DNA from: Ruegeria arenilitoris
Lineage (GTDB): Bacteria > Pseudomonadota > Alphaproteobacteria > Rhodobacterales > Rhodobacteraceae
NCBI RefSeq assembly: GCF_013035315.1
Contig: NZ_WQHP01000001.1
Span: forward strand, 62,001-126,000
Reading direction: 5' to 3'
Length of the DNA stretch: 64,000 nt
The notes under the pieces are model-generated. The model was not told where the DNA came from and searched no databases. It worked only from the letters and a program-made list of their open reading frames with translations. Below are positions 27,020 to 38,187 of this stretch, piece after piece (within the stretch, counting starts at the first letter, position 1; every line of letters begins with the position of its first letter). The position numbers and the translations under genes are program-made.

Positions 27020-28290
27020 TGGAACATGACAGGGTGCGCACCCGGGCCTGGGTGCTGCATCCGGAAATCAAATCAGATGAACAGCGCCGTGTCCCCGAAC
27101 CGGCGCTGGAAGAGGCGGTGGCTTTGGCTGCCGCTTTGCCCGATCTGGATGTGATCGGGTCCGAAATCGTGCGCCTTCAGCGTGCCCAGCCGGGGCTTTT
27201 GTTCGGCAGCGGCAAGATTGAGGAACTGGGCGCGCGGTTCAAGGAAAATGAGATTGAACTGGTGCTGATCGACGGACCGGTGACGCCTGTTCAGCAGCGC
27301 AATCTGGAAAAGGCGTGGAAGGTCAAGATCCTCGACCGGACCGGACTGATCCTTGAGATTTTCAGCGACCGCGCCCGGACCCGTGAGGGTGTGCTGCAGG
27401 TCGAGATGGCCGCGCTCAGCTATCAGCGGACGCGTCTGGTACGTGCCTGGACGCACCTTGAACGGCAGCGGGGCGGTTTGGGCTTTGTCGGCGGTCCGGG
27501 TGAAACCCAGATCGAGGCGGACCGTCGCGCCATTGATGAACAACTCGTGCGTCTGCGGCGGCAATTGCAAAAAGTGGTCAAAACCCGCGAACTGCACCGC
27601 AAAGCGCGGGCCAAGGTGCCGTATCCGATTGTGGCCTTGGTTGGGTATACGAACGCGGGCAAATCCACGCTGTTCAACCGGCTGACCGGAGCCGAAGTCA
27701 TGGCCAAGGATATGCTGTTCGCCACGCTGGATCCGACCATGCGGCGCGTGGAACTGCCCGACGGTCCCGAAGTGATCCTTTCGGATACCGTGGGGTTCAT
27801 CTCGAACCTGCCGACCGAATTGGTTGCAGCGTTCCGCGCCACGCTCGAAGAGGTTCTGGGCGCTGATATCGTCGTTCATGTGCGCGACATCAGTCATGAG
27901 GAAACCGACGAACAGGCGCAAGACGTCGAGACGATTCTGACTTCTCTGGGTGTCGATGACGAGCGCCCACGGCTTGAAGTCTGGAACAAGATAGACCTGC
28001 TGAGCGATGACGAGCGCGAAGCCGCGTTCGCACGGGCCGAGCGCGATCCGTCGATCTTCGCCATCTCTGCCGTGACAGGTGAGGGGATCGAACCCTTGCT
28101 GGCCGAAATCGCCGTTAAACTGCAAGGCGTACGGCACGAAACAACTCTGACGCTGGGGTTTGCCGAAGGAAACAAGCGGGCTTGGCTGTTCCGCCAAGAC
28201 GTCGTGCGAGCCGAAGAGCAGACGGAGGATGGGTTTCAGATCACCGTCCTGTGGACTGACAAACAGGCGGCGCAGTTCGCTGCCCTGTGA
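27019..28290 (+). CDS. hflX: GTPase HflX
   Basis: A ribosome-associated GTPase that splits stalled 70S ribosomes under stress. The 423-residue protein has the HflX N-terminal domain (about 20-180, with the conserved segment RTRLVRAWTHLERQRGG and GGPGETQ) followed by the G domain: G1 GYTNAGKST at about 209-217, G3 DTVGF, G4 NKID. A C-terminal extension completes the family length. ATG at 27019 overlaps the hfq stop; a TTG three bases upstream is in frame but unlikely. The hfq-hflX pairing is conserved in proteobacteria. Confidence 0.96.
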   Translation: MEHDRVRTRAWVLHPEIKSDEQRRVPEPALEEAVALAAALPDLDVIGSEIVRLQRAQPGLLFGSGKIEELGARFKENEIELVLIDGPVTPVQQRNLEKAWKVKILDRTGLILEIFSDRARTREGVLQVEMAALSYQRTRLVRAWTHLERQRGGLGFVGGPGETQIEADRRAIDEQLVRLRRQLQKVVKTRELHRKARAKVPYPIVALVGYTNAGKSTLFNRLTGAEVMAKDMLFATLDPTMRRVELPDGPEVILSDTVGFISNLPTELVAAFRATLEEVLGADIVVHVRDISHEETDEQAQDVETILTSLGVDDERPRLEVWNKIDLLSDDEREAAFARAERDPSIFAISAVTGEGIEPLLAEIAVKLQGVRHETTLTLGFAEGNKRAWLFRQDVVRAEEQTEDGFQITVLWTDKQAAQFAAL

Positions 28291-28308
28291 GGGGCACAGG
28301 AGTTCGCG

Positions 28309-28593
28309 ATGTCAGGTGCCAAGGTATTCTTAAGTGGCTATATTTCTGTACCTGCGGACCGTATCGCGCAGGTACGCGCAGCCTTGTCGGATCATATCGC
28401 GCTGACGCGGGCCGAGCCTGGGTGCCTTGCCTTTGATGTCGCGGAAGACGGGGAAGTTTCGGGTCGTTTCAACGTCAGTGAGATCTTTGAAAATCAGGCC
28501 GCCTTCGACGCGCATCAGGCGCGGACAAAAGCGTCCGAGTGGTTCAAGGTGACCGAGGGTATCCCGCGACACTACGAGATCACGCGCGGATAG
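28309..28593 (+). CDS. ABM-domain monooxygenase-like protein
   Basis: A 94-residue single-domain protein of the antibiotic biosynthesis monooxygenase (ABM) superfamily, a dimeric ferredoxin-like alpha/beta barrel. Segments ALTRAEPGCLAFDVA and FNVSEIFENQAAFDAHQ match the conserved strand-helix core. Many members of this size are quinone- or small-molecule-acting enzymes with no assigned substrate. It follows hflX by 18 bases and may be co-transcribed with it. Its stop is one base away from the stop of the convergent NTF2-like gene. Confidence 0.85.
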   Translation: MSGAKVFLSGYISVPADRIAQVRAALSDHIALTRAEPGCLAFDVAEDGEVSGRFNVSEIFENQAAFDAHQARTKASEWFKVTEGIPRHYEITRG

Positions 28594-28594
28594 G

Positions 28595-28990
28595 TTACTT
28601 CCCGTCAATCTGACGCTGATAATCCTCAGCATCGAACCAGCCGAGCGATGATTGAACCTTGTTGTCCGCTGTCAGCTCCCATTCTTCCCAGCCACGCGTG
28701 ACGACATGGTTGCCGGTTTGCGCGTGGTGGCCCTCCAGGGTCCAGACAAAGATAGCGTGGGTACCGGCCCATCTCAGCATGTCGCAGCGCACCTCGAGGT
28801 CCGGGAAATCGGCATAGAACCCGCGCGCCATCTCCGCGACAGCGGCGCGTCCGACAATTGGTTCGCCGCGGTTGATGACGATCTGCCCATCCGGGGCATA
28901 GAAACTGGCGACAGAGTCTGGGTCACCTGAGCTCCAGGCGATTGCGTAGTCGCGTGCGAGATTGTTCATCATATCCCGAATACTGGCCAT
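28595..28990 (-). CDS. NTF2-like / SnoaL-type protein
   Basis: A 131-residue single-domain protein with the NTF2-like cone fold. The N-terminal helix contains YAIAWSSGDPDSVASFYAPDG, and a core includes GRAAVAEMARGFYADFPDL. These are typical of SnoaL-like polyketide-cyclase or ketosteroid-isomerase relatives. No catalytic Asp/His set can be assigned with confidence, so the substrate is unknown. It is transcribed convergently to the ABM-domain gene, with a one-base gap between stops. Confidence 0.82.
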   Translation of the reverse strand: MASIRDMMNNLARDYAIAWSSGDPDSVASFYAPDGQIVINRGEPIVGRAAVAEMARGFYADFPDLEVRCDMLRWAGTHAIFVWTLEGHHAQTGNHVVTRGWEEWELTADNKVQSSLGWFDAEDYQRQIDGK

Positions 28991-29097
28991 CTGTACCCCC
29001 CGGCTCGAAATGGTCGGCCCTCAGATCGTAGGCGAAAACACCGGTGCGCGTCCACGACCGAGGAAAAAAGGGGCAAGGTCTTGCCGAAGCGGCGAAA

Positions 29098-31560
29098 TCA
29101 GCGGGGGATCAGGTTGGTCACGCCGACCGCGGCTGCGCGGGCCAGATCAAGGTCCAGCGACATCGGGATATACTCGCCCCTTCGCCACAGCTGCGCCTGA
29201 TCATCATAGTATCGCGACAGGAAATGACCGGACTGCCCGGTTGCAGTGATAAAGACCGAGCTGTTGGGGTCGGCAAAGTCGTAGACCCCGCGATAGCCCG
29301 CGCCATGGACATTCTGGAACGGGTCGGGGCCTTCGCCCGAAGTTCGACCGCGCAGCAGCGTGTTGTCGCCCCCGCTGGTGGACTGGCGAATATTGACGAA
29401 GAAGCGCAGCACTGGAACCGATCCCAGAACAGGGTGGTCATGAGTGGCTTGATGCGCATCACCCCAGCGCAGGGATTCCAGCGCGTCGCCATACTTCTCG
29501 GTGATCCAGATCAGCGCATCGTCCAGCGCAAGCCGGGCCATGTCGGTGCAGGTTTCCACCGGAGCGCTTTGGCGCACGTCGCACCAGACCGAGGCCCCTT
29601 CAATGTCGCGGTAAACCCGTTCGATGAATAGGGGCTCGACATGCTTATACTCGGCAGCCAGCGGCCCGAGCTCGTCCGAGATCAGCCGGATCTGCAGCGC
29701 GCGCAACCACGCGGCATAGATCAGTGGTTCGGGCAGGTGCTCGTTCATCTCACCATTCCACTCGGCCAGCAGGGACAAGGCGATTTGGCGCTGACGCTCG
29801 GGGGTGCCTTCAGGGGCCGAGGCTCCGGTGAACCACAGATCGGCACCAATCAAAGGCAGCAACGAGCGGGCGGTAAAGCTGACGGTGTCCAGTTGCGCTT
29901 CGATAAAACTGTCGCGGGTGTGAACCTCGCGCGATTGCATCAGGCGTTCCCAGCGGTGAACGCGCTGCGTGTCGCCCCATTCGTATGAGACATGGTTGGG
30001 GAAGGGACGGTCGATGATCTTGTTGTTTGTGTTGCCGAGTATCCCGCCCGCCGGGGCCACGAATTCCGGGTTGTCCGCGTAGGGCAGGCGGCCCTGCCAC
30101 AGGTTTTCGGCCAGCCAACCGGGTGTCGGGATGCGGCCGCGGCTTTGGTTGCGAATATCCCGTTTCGGCATCGCCCCGATCAACTTCATGCCAATGGTGT
30201 CTTTGTCGACCAGTGACAGGTTTTGCGAGGGCGCGATGAACAGCTCGGCTGCATCAATCGCTTCGCGTACGCTGTCCGAATTCATCAAACCCATCGACGC
30301 GGTCATCGACGTGTCGCGCGGGCTAAGCGCCGTCCAGGACAGGGATGCAACGTGGCCCGGCGGCGTGATCGTCTCGAGATCATAATGCGTGCCGGGCAGA
30401 ACCGGTCCGTTTTCTGTCCAGCGCAGGGTCAGGGTGATTGGCGCCTCGTCTTTGATTTCGATTATCGAGGGGCGGGTGCGGAACCGTTTGTAGCCATCCG
30501 GCGTTAGATATTCTTCGGGGTTTTCAGGGTTCAGCTTCTCGATATGTATGTCTTGATCGTCCAGATAGGACGAGGTCAGGCCCCAGCCCAGACGATCACT
30601 GCGTCCGGTCATGATCGCCGGAATACCGGGAATGGTCGCGCCGATAACGCCGCCTTTGGCCAGTTCGAGCCGGGCAAGATACCAGACACCGGGCGCAGTG
30701 AGGCCCAGATGCGGGTCGTTGGCAAGCAATGTGCCTCCGATCGCCGAGCGCGAAGGCGCGGCGGACCATGCGTTGGATGCCCCGGCCAATCCGCGTTTGG
30801 GGAATGGGGACAAGGGCGTGTCGGGCATCGGAGTGCCCTCGGCATAGCGCGGCAGGCCGGGGAACAGGGCCGCATATTCGGGCAACGCCGCGATGCCCGC
30901 GCCGGGCACGTCCGGCAGAATATCGGATAGCCGTTGCGGGTCGTTCAGTATCAGCGAAGTCCGTGCGCGCAGCACCTCATCCTTTAGATGGCCGGACAGC
31001 TGAAGGCTCATCAGTTTGATCACCGCGATGCTGTCACCCGGCTGCCACGGCGAAACGGGTGCGTTGAACAGGAACATCTCGGGCGCGCCACGACCCAGCG
31101 CATTCTCGTTGATCTCATCCAATCGCGCATTGACGCCCGCAGCATATGCCCGCAGCGCCGCCTTGGTGTAGTCGTCCTGAACCTGGACCGAGCGATGCGC
31201 CAGGCCATAAAGATCAAACCGCCGCAAAAGCTTGTCGATTTCGACCGTGCGCGCGCCAAAAACCTCGGACAGACGACCCTGCGCAGTGCGGCGCATCACG
31301 GTCATCTGCCACAACCGGTCCTGTGCGTGCGCATAGCCCAGACCAAAGAACACGTCGGGGTCGTTTTCAGCCAGGATATGGGGAACATTGGCCGTGTCGC
31401 GCACGATTTCGACCGGGGCGCTCAGCCCGTTGACTTCTACGGTCTGATCGTAGTCCGGCAGGGATTGGCTGGCGAGAAAGTAGACAAGAACCACGGCGGC
31501 AACCGCCAACAGGACCAGACCCGTTGCAATCCGAACCAGCCAGCGAAAAACAAGACCCAT
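29098..31560 (-). CDS. Penicillin acylase family amidase, membrane-anchored
   Basis: An 820-residue N-terminal-nucleophile hydrolase of the penicillin/acyl-homoserine-lactone acylase family. Residues 8-32 form a hydrophobic helix that acts as membrane anchor or signal. The proenzyme should cleave itself before Ser262 (GAS|NAW), releasing an alpha chain (about 35-261) and a beta chain headed by the catalytic serine. Downstream, the conserved NDPHL and GWGLTSS segments and the GNTNNK oxyanion-type asparagine region are present. Substrates of the family range from beta-lactams to N-acyl-homoserine lactones; sequence alone cannot distinguish. It is a single-gene unit, 107 bases from the NTF2-like gene. 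Confidence 0.9.
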   Translation of the reverse strand: MGLVFRWLVRIATGLVLLAVAAVVLVYFLASQSLPDYDQTVEVNGLSAPVEIVRDTANVPHILAENDPDVFFGLGYAHAQDRLWQMTVMRRTAQGRLSEVFGARTVEIDKLLRRFDLYGLAHRSVQVQDDYTKAALRAYAAGVNARLDEINENALGRGAPEMFLFNAPVSPWQPGDSIAVIKLMSLQLSGHLKDEVLRARTSLILNDPQRLSDILPDVPGAGIAALPEYAALFPGLPRYAEGTPMPDTPLSPFPKRGLAGASNAWSAAPSRSAIGGTLLANDPHLGLTAPGVWYLARLELAKGGVIGATIPGIPAIMTGRSDRLGWGLTSSYLDDQDIHIEKLNPENPEEYLTPDGYKRFRTRPSIIEIKDEAPITLTLRWTENGPVLPGTHYDLETITPPGHVASLSWTALSPRDTSMTASMGLMNSDSVREAIDAAELFIAPSQNLSLVDKDTIGMKLIGAMPKRDIRNQSRGRIPTPGWLAENLWQGRLPYADNPEFVAPAGGILGNTNNKIIDRPFPNHVSYEWGDTQRVHRWERLMQSREVHTRDSFIEAQLDTVSFTARSLLPLIGADLWFTGASAPEGTPERQRQIALSLLAEWNGEMNEHLPEPLIYAAWLRALQIRLISDELGPLAAEYKHVEPLFIERVYRDIEGASVWCDVRQSAPVETCTDMARLALDDALIWITEKYGDALESLRWGDAHQATHDHPVLGSVPVLRFFVNIRQSTSGGDNTLLRGRTSGEGPDPFQNVHGAGYRGVYDFADPNSSVFITATGQSGHFLSRYYDDQAQLWRRGEYIPMSLDLDLARAAAVGVTNLIPR

Positions 31561-31665
31561 GAACGCCCCACATTCCCGTACGAAATCATTGGCTGAACCC
31601 TACTGGAAGGGCTAACCGACCGAAAGAGGAACGGCCCGCGAACGTTGAGTTAAGCTGCAGAGATG

Positions 31666-31702
31666 AAAAACCCCGCCGCGTCGCTGACGACGCGGCGGGG
31701 TG
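31666..31702 (-). terminator. Intrinsic terminator of the SYLF lipoprotein gene
   Basis: A very stable 13-base perfect stem (CCCCGCCGCGTCG with its complement, four-base loop) is followed on the minus strand by TTTTTC. It lies 27 bases past the stop of the SYLF lipoprotein gene. Confidence 0.88.
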
Positions 31703-31728
31703 CGCTTGAGGGGGTGTGGTATTCGAAA

Positions 31729-32301
31729 TCAGGGAATGATGCGCGTGTATTTGGTGCCTTCGAGCGTCGCACCGAACAACAGACCTGCCTGACCAAAGAT
31801 GGCCGCGATCACCGGGGTGCGCAGAGTGGTGGTTGTTGTCGAAAGGGTGCTGCCGGTTGCGTCGACCACATAGCCGATGTCAGCGCCCGCGGTCCAACCG
31901 CTGGAACGGCGGAAATCGTTCAGCGCGTCCTCGGTCATGAAGAACAACACATGCGCGTATTGCTGTGCGCCGATCTGCAGGCCAGCGCTGCCCTTGACGG
32001 CCGAGTAGTAGTCGACCGTCGCACCATTGATCCGCAGCGCACCCTGGCCAAAGCCGCCGCCAAAGATGAAGCCGGCCTCGGTGATCAGGGGCATGACCAG
32101 CATGCCGGTGGACTTGTTGGCGATCTCGACCGTGTTTGGATACTTGGTGAACATCTCGTTCAGGGTGACGTTCACACGGGCGTCGATTTGGGCCGCGTTC
32201 GAATTGCCCACGCCGTTGCCGCAGGCTGCTGTGACCGTCAGCCCGGCCATGCCAAGCGCAAAGCCACGACGGTTCAGTCGGGGGGAGTTGGAACTGCTCA
32301 T
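31729..32301 (-). CDS. SYLF-domain (Ysc84-like) lipoprotein with Tat-like signal
   Basis: A 190-residue protein whose first 27 residues combine a twin-arginine motif (NRRGFAL) with a lipobox-like TAAC, so it is probably exported by Tat and lipidated at Cys27. The mature part is a SYLF/Ysc84 domain, a lipid-binding fold, with the conserved GFIFGGGFGQGAL and YYSAVKGSAGLQIGAQ segments. A perfect TATAAT on the coding strand lies at 32315-32320, only about 14 bases before the ATG, which would imply an extremely short leader. A second SYLF protein is encoded at 59639. The physiological role of bacterial SYLF proteins is little known. Confidence 0.88.
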   Translation of the reverse strand: MSSSNSPRLNRRGFALGMAGLTVTAACGNGVGNSNAAQIDARVNVTLNEMFTKYPNTVEIANKSTGMLVMPLITEAGFIFGGGFGQGALRINGATVDYYSAVKGSAGLQIGAQQYAHVLFFMTEDALNDFRRSSGWTAGADIGYVVDATGSTLSTTTTTLRTPVIAAIFGQAGLLFGATLEGTKYTRIIP

Positions 32302-32444
32302 GTTTTTTCTCTGTATTATAACTGCCTGATGTGTCGGGTGTTCCCGATCTTATGTGCAAGAATACGCCGATTGCGTCCGTGTGTCACGGGAAAGCTGGGC
32401 CGCTCACAATGGCGATCGGCGAAAAATTGCGACTGTCCGGGGTT

Positions 32445-34086
<1,642 letters not shown>

Positions 34087-34108
34087 GTACAATCGGAAAG
34101 GCAAGGCG

Positions 34109-37100
34109 ATGACAGCTCCGAACCATGTGACGGTTGGCGGCGCTCCCGAAGGGTTTGATGCACAGCTTGTGCTGAACGAAATCGCCCGGTCCGGCGGGCC
34201 TGTTTGCCATGTCGCGCGCGACGACAAGCGGATGGAAGCGATGCGGGCCGCATTGGCCTTTTTCGCGCCTGACATGCCGGTCTTTGAGTTCCCGGGATGG
34301 GATTGTCTGCCCTATGACAGGGTCTCGCCTAATGCCGACATTGCCGCCGCGCGCGTGGCGACATTGGCCGCGTTGGTCCACCAGATGCCGGATCGATTTG
34401 TCCTGCTGACCACGCTGAATGCCACTACCCAGCGTGTACCTGCACGTGATCTACTGCGCGAATCTGCCTTCACCGCCCGCGTAGACCAGCGCGTTGATGA
34501 AACGGCGCTGCGCAATTTCCTCGTTCGAATGGGATTCGCCCAAAGTCCCACGGTGATGGAACCGGGCGACTACGCCATACGCGGCGGCATCATCGACATC
34601 TTCCCGCCGGGCGAATCCGGCCCAGTGCGGCTGGATCTTTTTGGCGACGTTCTGGACGGCGCACGCCGGTTCGATCCTGTTTCACAGCGCACCACCGAAA
34701 AGCTGGACTTCGTGGAACTGGCCCCAGTATCCGAAGTCATTCTGGACGACGCCGCCATCACCCGGTTCCGCCAGAACTATCGTATCGAGTTCGGTGCGGC
34801 GGGTACTGACGACCCTCTCTACGAAGCAGTCAGCGCGGGCCGCAAACATCAGGGCATCGAACACTGGCTTCCGTTTTTCCACGACAAGCTGGAGACCCTG
34901 TTCGACTATCTGCCCGAGGCGACGATCACCGTGGATGATCAGGTCACACCCGCTCTACTGGCGCGCTGGGATACGATCGTGGATCAATACGAAACGCGTC
35001 GGCTGGCGCTTGAAAATCGCTCGCGCATGGACACGGTCTATAAACCGACGCCACCGGGTTTGCTGTATCTGGACGATGCCGCCTGGGTACAGGCGGTCGG
35101 CGACCGGCGGGTGATCCAGTTCAGCCCTCTGCCGCAGGCCAGTGGCCCCGGTGTGATTGACGCGGGCGGGCGCATCGGGCGCAACTTTGCACCGGAGCGG
35201 CAACAGGAAAGCATCAGCCTGTTCGGCGCACTGGCAAGTCATATCACCGACAAGATGGCCCAGGGGCCGGTGCTGATCGCATCATACTCAGAGGGCGCGC
35301 GCGAACGCCTGACCGGATTGATCGAGGATGAAGGTCTGGCCGAAGCGATCCCCGTCACCGACGGCACCCGCATCGGAAAACGTGGTCTGCATCTGGCGGT
35401 CTGGGCGCTGGAGCACGGCTTTGAAACGCCGGGTCTGGCGGTCATTGCCGAGCAGGACGTGCTGGGCGACCGCCTGATCCGCCAGCCCAAAAAACGCCGC
35501 AAGGCCGAGAACTTCCTGACCGAAACCCAATCCCTTTCACCCGGTGATCTGGTGGTGCATGTCGACCACGGTATCGGACGTTACATTGGGATGGAGGTCG
35601 TGACGGCCGCCGGAGCCGCGCATGAATGCCTGCTGCTGGAGTATGCCGAACAGTCCAAATTGTACCTGCCAGTCGAAAACATCGAACTCTTGTCGAAATA
35701 CGGCCATGACGAAGGGCTGCTGGACCGTCTGGGCGGCGGCGCGTGGCAGGCCAAGAAGGCCAAGCTGAAAGAGCGTATCCGCGAGATGGCGGATAAGCTG
35801 ATCCGCATCGCCGCCGAACGCGCCTTGCGAAAGGCACCCGTCATGGACCCGCCACCGCATGCGTGGGACGAGTTCAGCGCGCGCTTTCCGTATCAGGAAA
35901 CCGATGACCAGTTGCGTGCGATCTCTGAGGTGATGGAGGACATGCACTCTGGCGCGCCGATGGATCGCCTGATCTGCGGCGATGTCGGTTTTGGCAAGAC
36001 CGAGGTTGCCATGCGCGCGGCTTTTGTCGCGGCCATGTCGGGCGTGCAGGTCGCCGTGATCGCGCCGACCACTCTGTTGGCGCGCCAACACGCGGCTTCG
36101 TTCAAAGAACGGTTCCGCGGCTTCCCTCTTGAGGTTCGGCAACTATCGCGTTTCGTGTCCGCAAAAGAAGCGCAACAAACCCGAGACGGGTTAGCGCGCG
36201 GCACGGTGGATATCGTGATCGGCACGCACGCGCTGCTGGCCAAGGGTATTCGATTCAACAATCTCGGCCTGTTGATCATTGATGAGGAACAGCATTTCGG
36301 CGTTGGCCACAAAGAACGCCTGAAACAGTTGCGAAGCGATATCCACGTGCTGACCCTGACCGCGACGCCGATCCCGCGGACGTTGCAATTGTCGCTGACC
36401 GGGGTGCGTGATCTGTCGATCATCGGCACTCCGCCCATCGACCGTTTGGCGATCCGCACCTATGTCAGCGAGTTTGATGCAGTCACGATCCGCGAGGCGC
36501 TGCTGCGAGAGCACTACCGGGGCGGGCAGAGCTTTTACGTGGTGCCGCGTATCTCGGACCTGCCCGAGATCGAGGAATTCCTGAAAGAACAACTGCCAGA
36601 GCTGACCTATGTCGTGGCCCACGGGCAGATGGCGGCGGGCGAGCTCGACGACCGGATGAACGCTTTCTACGACGGCAAATACGATGTGCTTTTGGCGACC
36701 ACGATTGTCGAAAGCGGGCTGGATATTCCGACGGCAAACACGATGGTCGTGCACCGGGCGGATATGTTCGGTCTGGCGCAGCTGTATCAGATCCGCGGCA
36801 GGGTGGGGCGGTCAAAGACGCGCGCCTATGCCTATCTGACCACAAAACCGCGCCAAAAATTGACGGCCACCGCTGAAAAACGCCTGCGGGTTCTGGGTTC
36901 GTTGGATACTCTGGGCGCTGGTTTCACGCTGGCCTCGCAAGACCTCGATATTCGCGGCGCGGGTAACCTGTTGGGCGAAGAACAGTCGGGCCAGATGCGC
37001 GATGTAGGCTATGAACTCTACCAGTCGATGCTGGAAGAGGCGATTGCCAAGATCAAAGCCGGTGAGATGGAAGGGCTGTCGGATGCCGATGACCAATGGG

Positions 37101-37567
37101 CACCGCAGATCAATCTGGGCGTACCGGTCCTGATCCCCGAGGACTACGTGCCCGATCTGGACGTGCGTTTGGGCCTCTATCGTCGCTTGTCTTCGCTCTC
37201 GACCAAGGTCGAGCTGGAGGGTTTTGCCGCAGAGCTGATCGACCGTTTCGGCACGCTTCCGAAAGAGGTGAACACCCTGATGCTGGTCGTTCGCATCAAG
37301 GCGATGTGCAAGCGCGCAGGCATTGCCAAGCTGGACGGCGGACCGAAGGGCGCGACGATCCAGTTCCACAATGACAAATTCGCCTCGCCACAAGGTCTGG
37401 TCGAGTTCATCCAGAACCAACGCGGGTTGGCCAAGGTCAAGGACAACAAGATTGTGGTCCGGCGCGACTGGAAAAAGGACGCCGACAAGATCAAAGGAGC
37501 CTTCGCAATCGCACGCGATCTGGCCGAGAAAGTCATGGCCGAGAAGAAGAAAAAGGCGAAGGCTTAG
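34109..37567 (+). CDS. mfd: Transcription-repair coupling factor Mfd
   Basis: Mfd removes RNA polymerase stalled at DNA lesions and recruits UvrA. The 1152-residue protein has, in order, the UvrB-like N-terminal region (with GGIIDIFPPGE at about 165), the CarD-like polymerase-interaction domain (GDLVVHVDHGIGRY, about 480), helicase motif I GDVGFGKTE at about 624, motif II DEEQHFG at about 725, and TRG/TRCF motifs (VGRSKTRAYAYL). The C-terminal D7 domain carries the D-LGLYRRLS segment. ATG at 34109 follows GGAAAGGCAAGG. The gene ends in a four-base tail-to-tail overlap with the gene on the other strand. Confidence 0.97.
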   Translation: MTAPNHVTVGGAPEGFDAQLVLNEIARSGGPVCHVARDDKRMEAMRAALAFFAPDMPVFEFPGWDCLPYDRVSPNADIAAARVATLAALVHQMPDRFVLLTTLNATTQRVPARDLLRESAFTARVDQRVDETALRNFLVRMGFAQSPTVMEPGDYAIRGGIIDIFPPGESGPVRLDLFGDVLDGARRFDPVSQRTTEKLDFVELAPVSEVILDDAAITRFRQNYRIEFGAAGTDDPLYEAVSAGRKHQGIEHWLPFFHDKLETLFDYLPEATITVDDQVTPALLARWDTIVDQYETRRLALENRSRMDTVYKPTPPGLLYLDDAAWVQAVGDRRVIQFSPLPQASGPGVIDAGGRIGRNFAPERQQESISLFGALASHITDKMAQGPVLIASYSEGARERLTGLIEDEGLAEAIPVTDGTRIGKRGLHLAVWALEHGFETPGLAVIAEQDVLGDRLIRQPKKRRKAENFLTETQSLSPGDLVVHVDHGIGRYIGMEVVTAAGAAHECLLLEYAEQSKLYLPVENIELLSKYGHDEGLLDRLGGGAWQAKKAKLKERIREMADKLIRIAAERALRKAPVMDPPPHAWDEFSARFPYQETDDQLRAISEVMEDMHSGAPMDRLICGDVGFGKTEVAMRAAFVAAMSGVQVAVIAPTTLLARQHAASFKERFRGFPLEVRQLSRFVSAKEAQQTRDGLARGTVDIVIGTHALLAKGIRFNNLGLLIIDEEQHFGVGHKERLKQLRSDIHVLTLTATPIPRTLQLSLTGVRDLSIIGTPPIDRLAIRTYVSEFDAVTIREALLREHYRGGQSFYVVPRISDLPEIEEFLKEQLPELTYVVAHGQMAAGELDDRMNAFYDGKYDVLLATTIVESGLDIPTANTMVVHRADMFGLAQLYQIRGRVGRSKTRAYAYLTTKPRQKLTATAEKRLRVLGSLDTLGAGFTLASQDLDIRGAGNLLGEEQSGQMRDVGYELYQSMLEEAIAKIKAGEMEGLSDADDQWAPQINLGVPVLIPEDYVPDLDVRLGLYRRLSSLSTKVELEGFAAELIDRFGTLPKEVNTLMLVVRIKAMCKRAGIAKLDGGPKGATIQFHNDKFASPQGLVEFIQNQRGLAKVKDNKIVVRRDWKKDADKIKGAFAIARDLAEKVMAEKKKKAKA

Positions 37568-38187
37568 TCTCCGCTCACAAAGGTGCACAGCTGCCATTCG
37601 CCCGCGTCCGATTTCACGAACGCGGCGCGGTGGCCGGTCATGGGCCACAGGAAATCCCTGTGCATGAACCCGCGGGTCCCGTCGGTCAGCATCACCGGTT
37701 GATAGTCGGCGGCATCCTGATAGGCGGTGATGATGACGATCTCATGGCTGATCAGGCCCAGAGCCGGGGCATCGGATTGGGCAGCCTGTCTGAGGGTTAC
37801 GTCGCCGCCGCTTACGAAATAGGCCATGGCCGGGTCCAGCGTGGCGGGCAGGGTGATCTGCCACTGATGGGGCATCCAGAACTCACCCTCATCATCAAAG
37901 TAACCCGGCTGTGACAGGGTGGTTTCCAAGCTGCGCCAATAGGCGTCGCCTGTGGCTAGGTATTCGCGCAGCTCTTCCGGGCCGCCGTCGCCGCCGTGGC
38001 TCAAGTAGATGTCGGGGCAGGCTGAGGCGATCACGGCGTCGGTGTCCCGCGCGATTACATCCGCCAGCAGTTTGTCGCGAAAGGCCAACAGGGAGGGGTC
38101 GCGGTCGGCCTCATCGACAGGCGGAAAGGTTTGTCGATCGGCGAGAGCAGGACCGCAGAGCATCAGGCAAAGCAAGACGCGGATCAT
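37564..38187 (-). CDS. Exported protein of unknown function
   Basis: A 207-residue protein with a typical Sec signal peptide (MIRVLLCLMLCGPALA, cleavage after ALA at about 16). The mature part is acidic, with a region at about 25-110 resembling a domain seen in putative SH3-type or DUF proteins (FRDKLLADVIARDTDAVIA), and a C-terminal stretch including DGTRGFMHRDFLWPMTGHRAAF that looks like a bacterial SH3 segment. No enzyme motif is visible. Its start overlaps the stop of the TPR gene by four bases, so the two are coupled. Its stop overlaps the mfd stop tail-to-tail. Confidence 0.82.
   Translation of the reverse strand: MIRVLLCLMLCGPALADRQTFPPVDEADRDPSLLAFRDKLLADVIARDTDAVIASACPDIYLSHGGDGGPEELREYLATGDAYWRSLETTLSQPGYFDDEGEFWMPHQWQITLPATLDPAMAYFVSGGDVTLRQAAQSDAPALGLISHEIVIITAYQDAADYQPVMLTDGTRGFMHRDFLWPMTGHRAAFVKSDAGEWQLCTFVSGD

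Noticed and set aside
36812..37648. 278-codon minus-strand frame across the mfd 3' end
   Set aside because: Antisense of mfd D7 domain and overlaps the real exported-protein gene in another frame.
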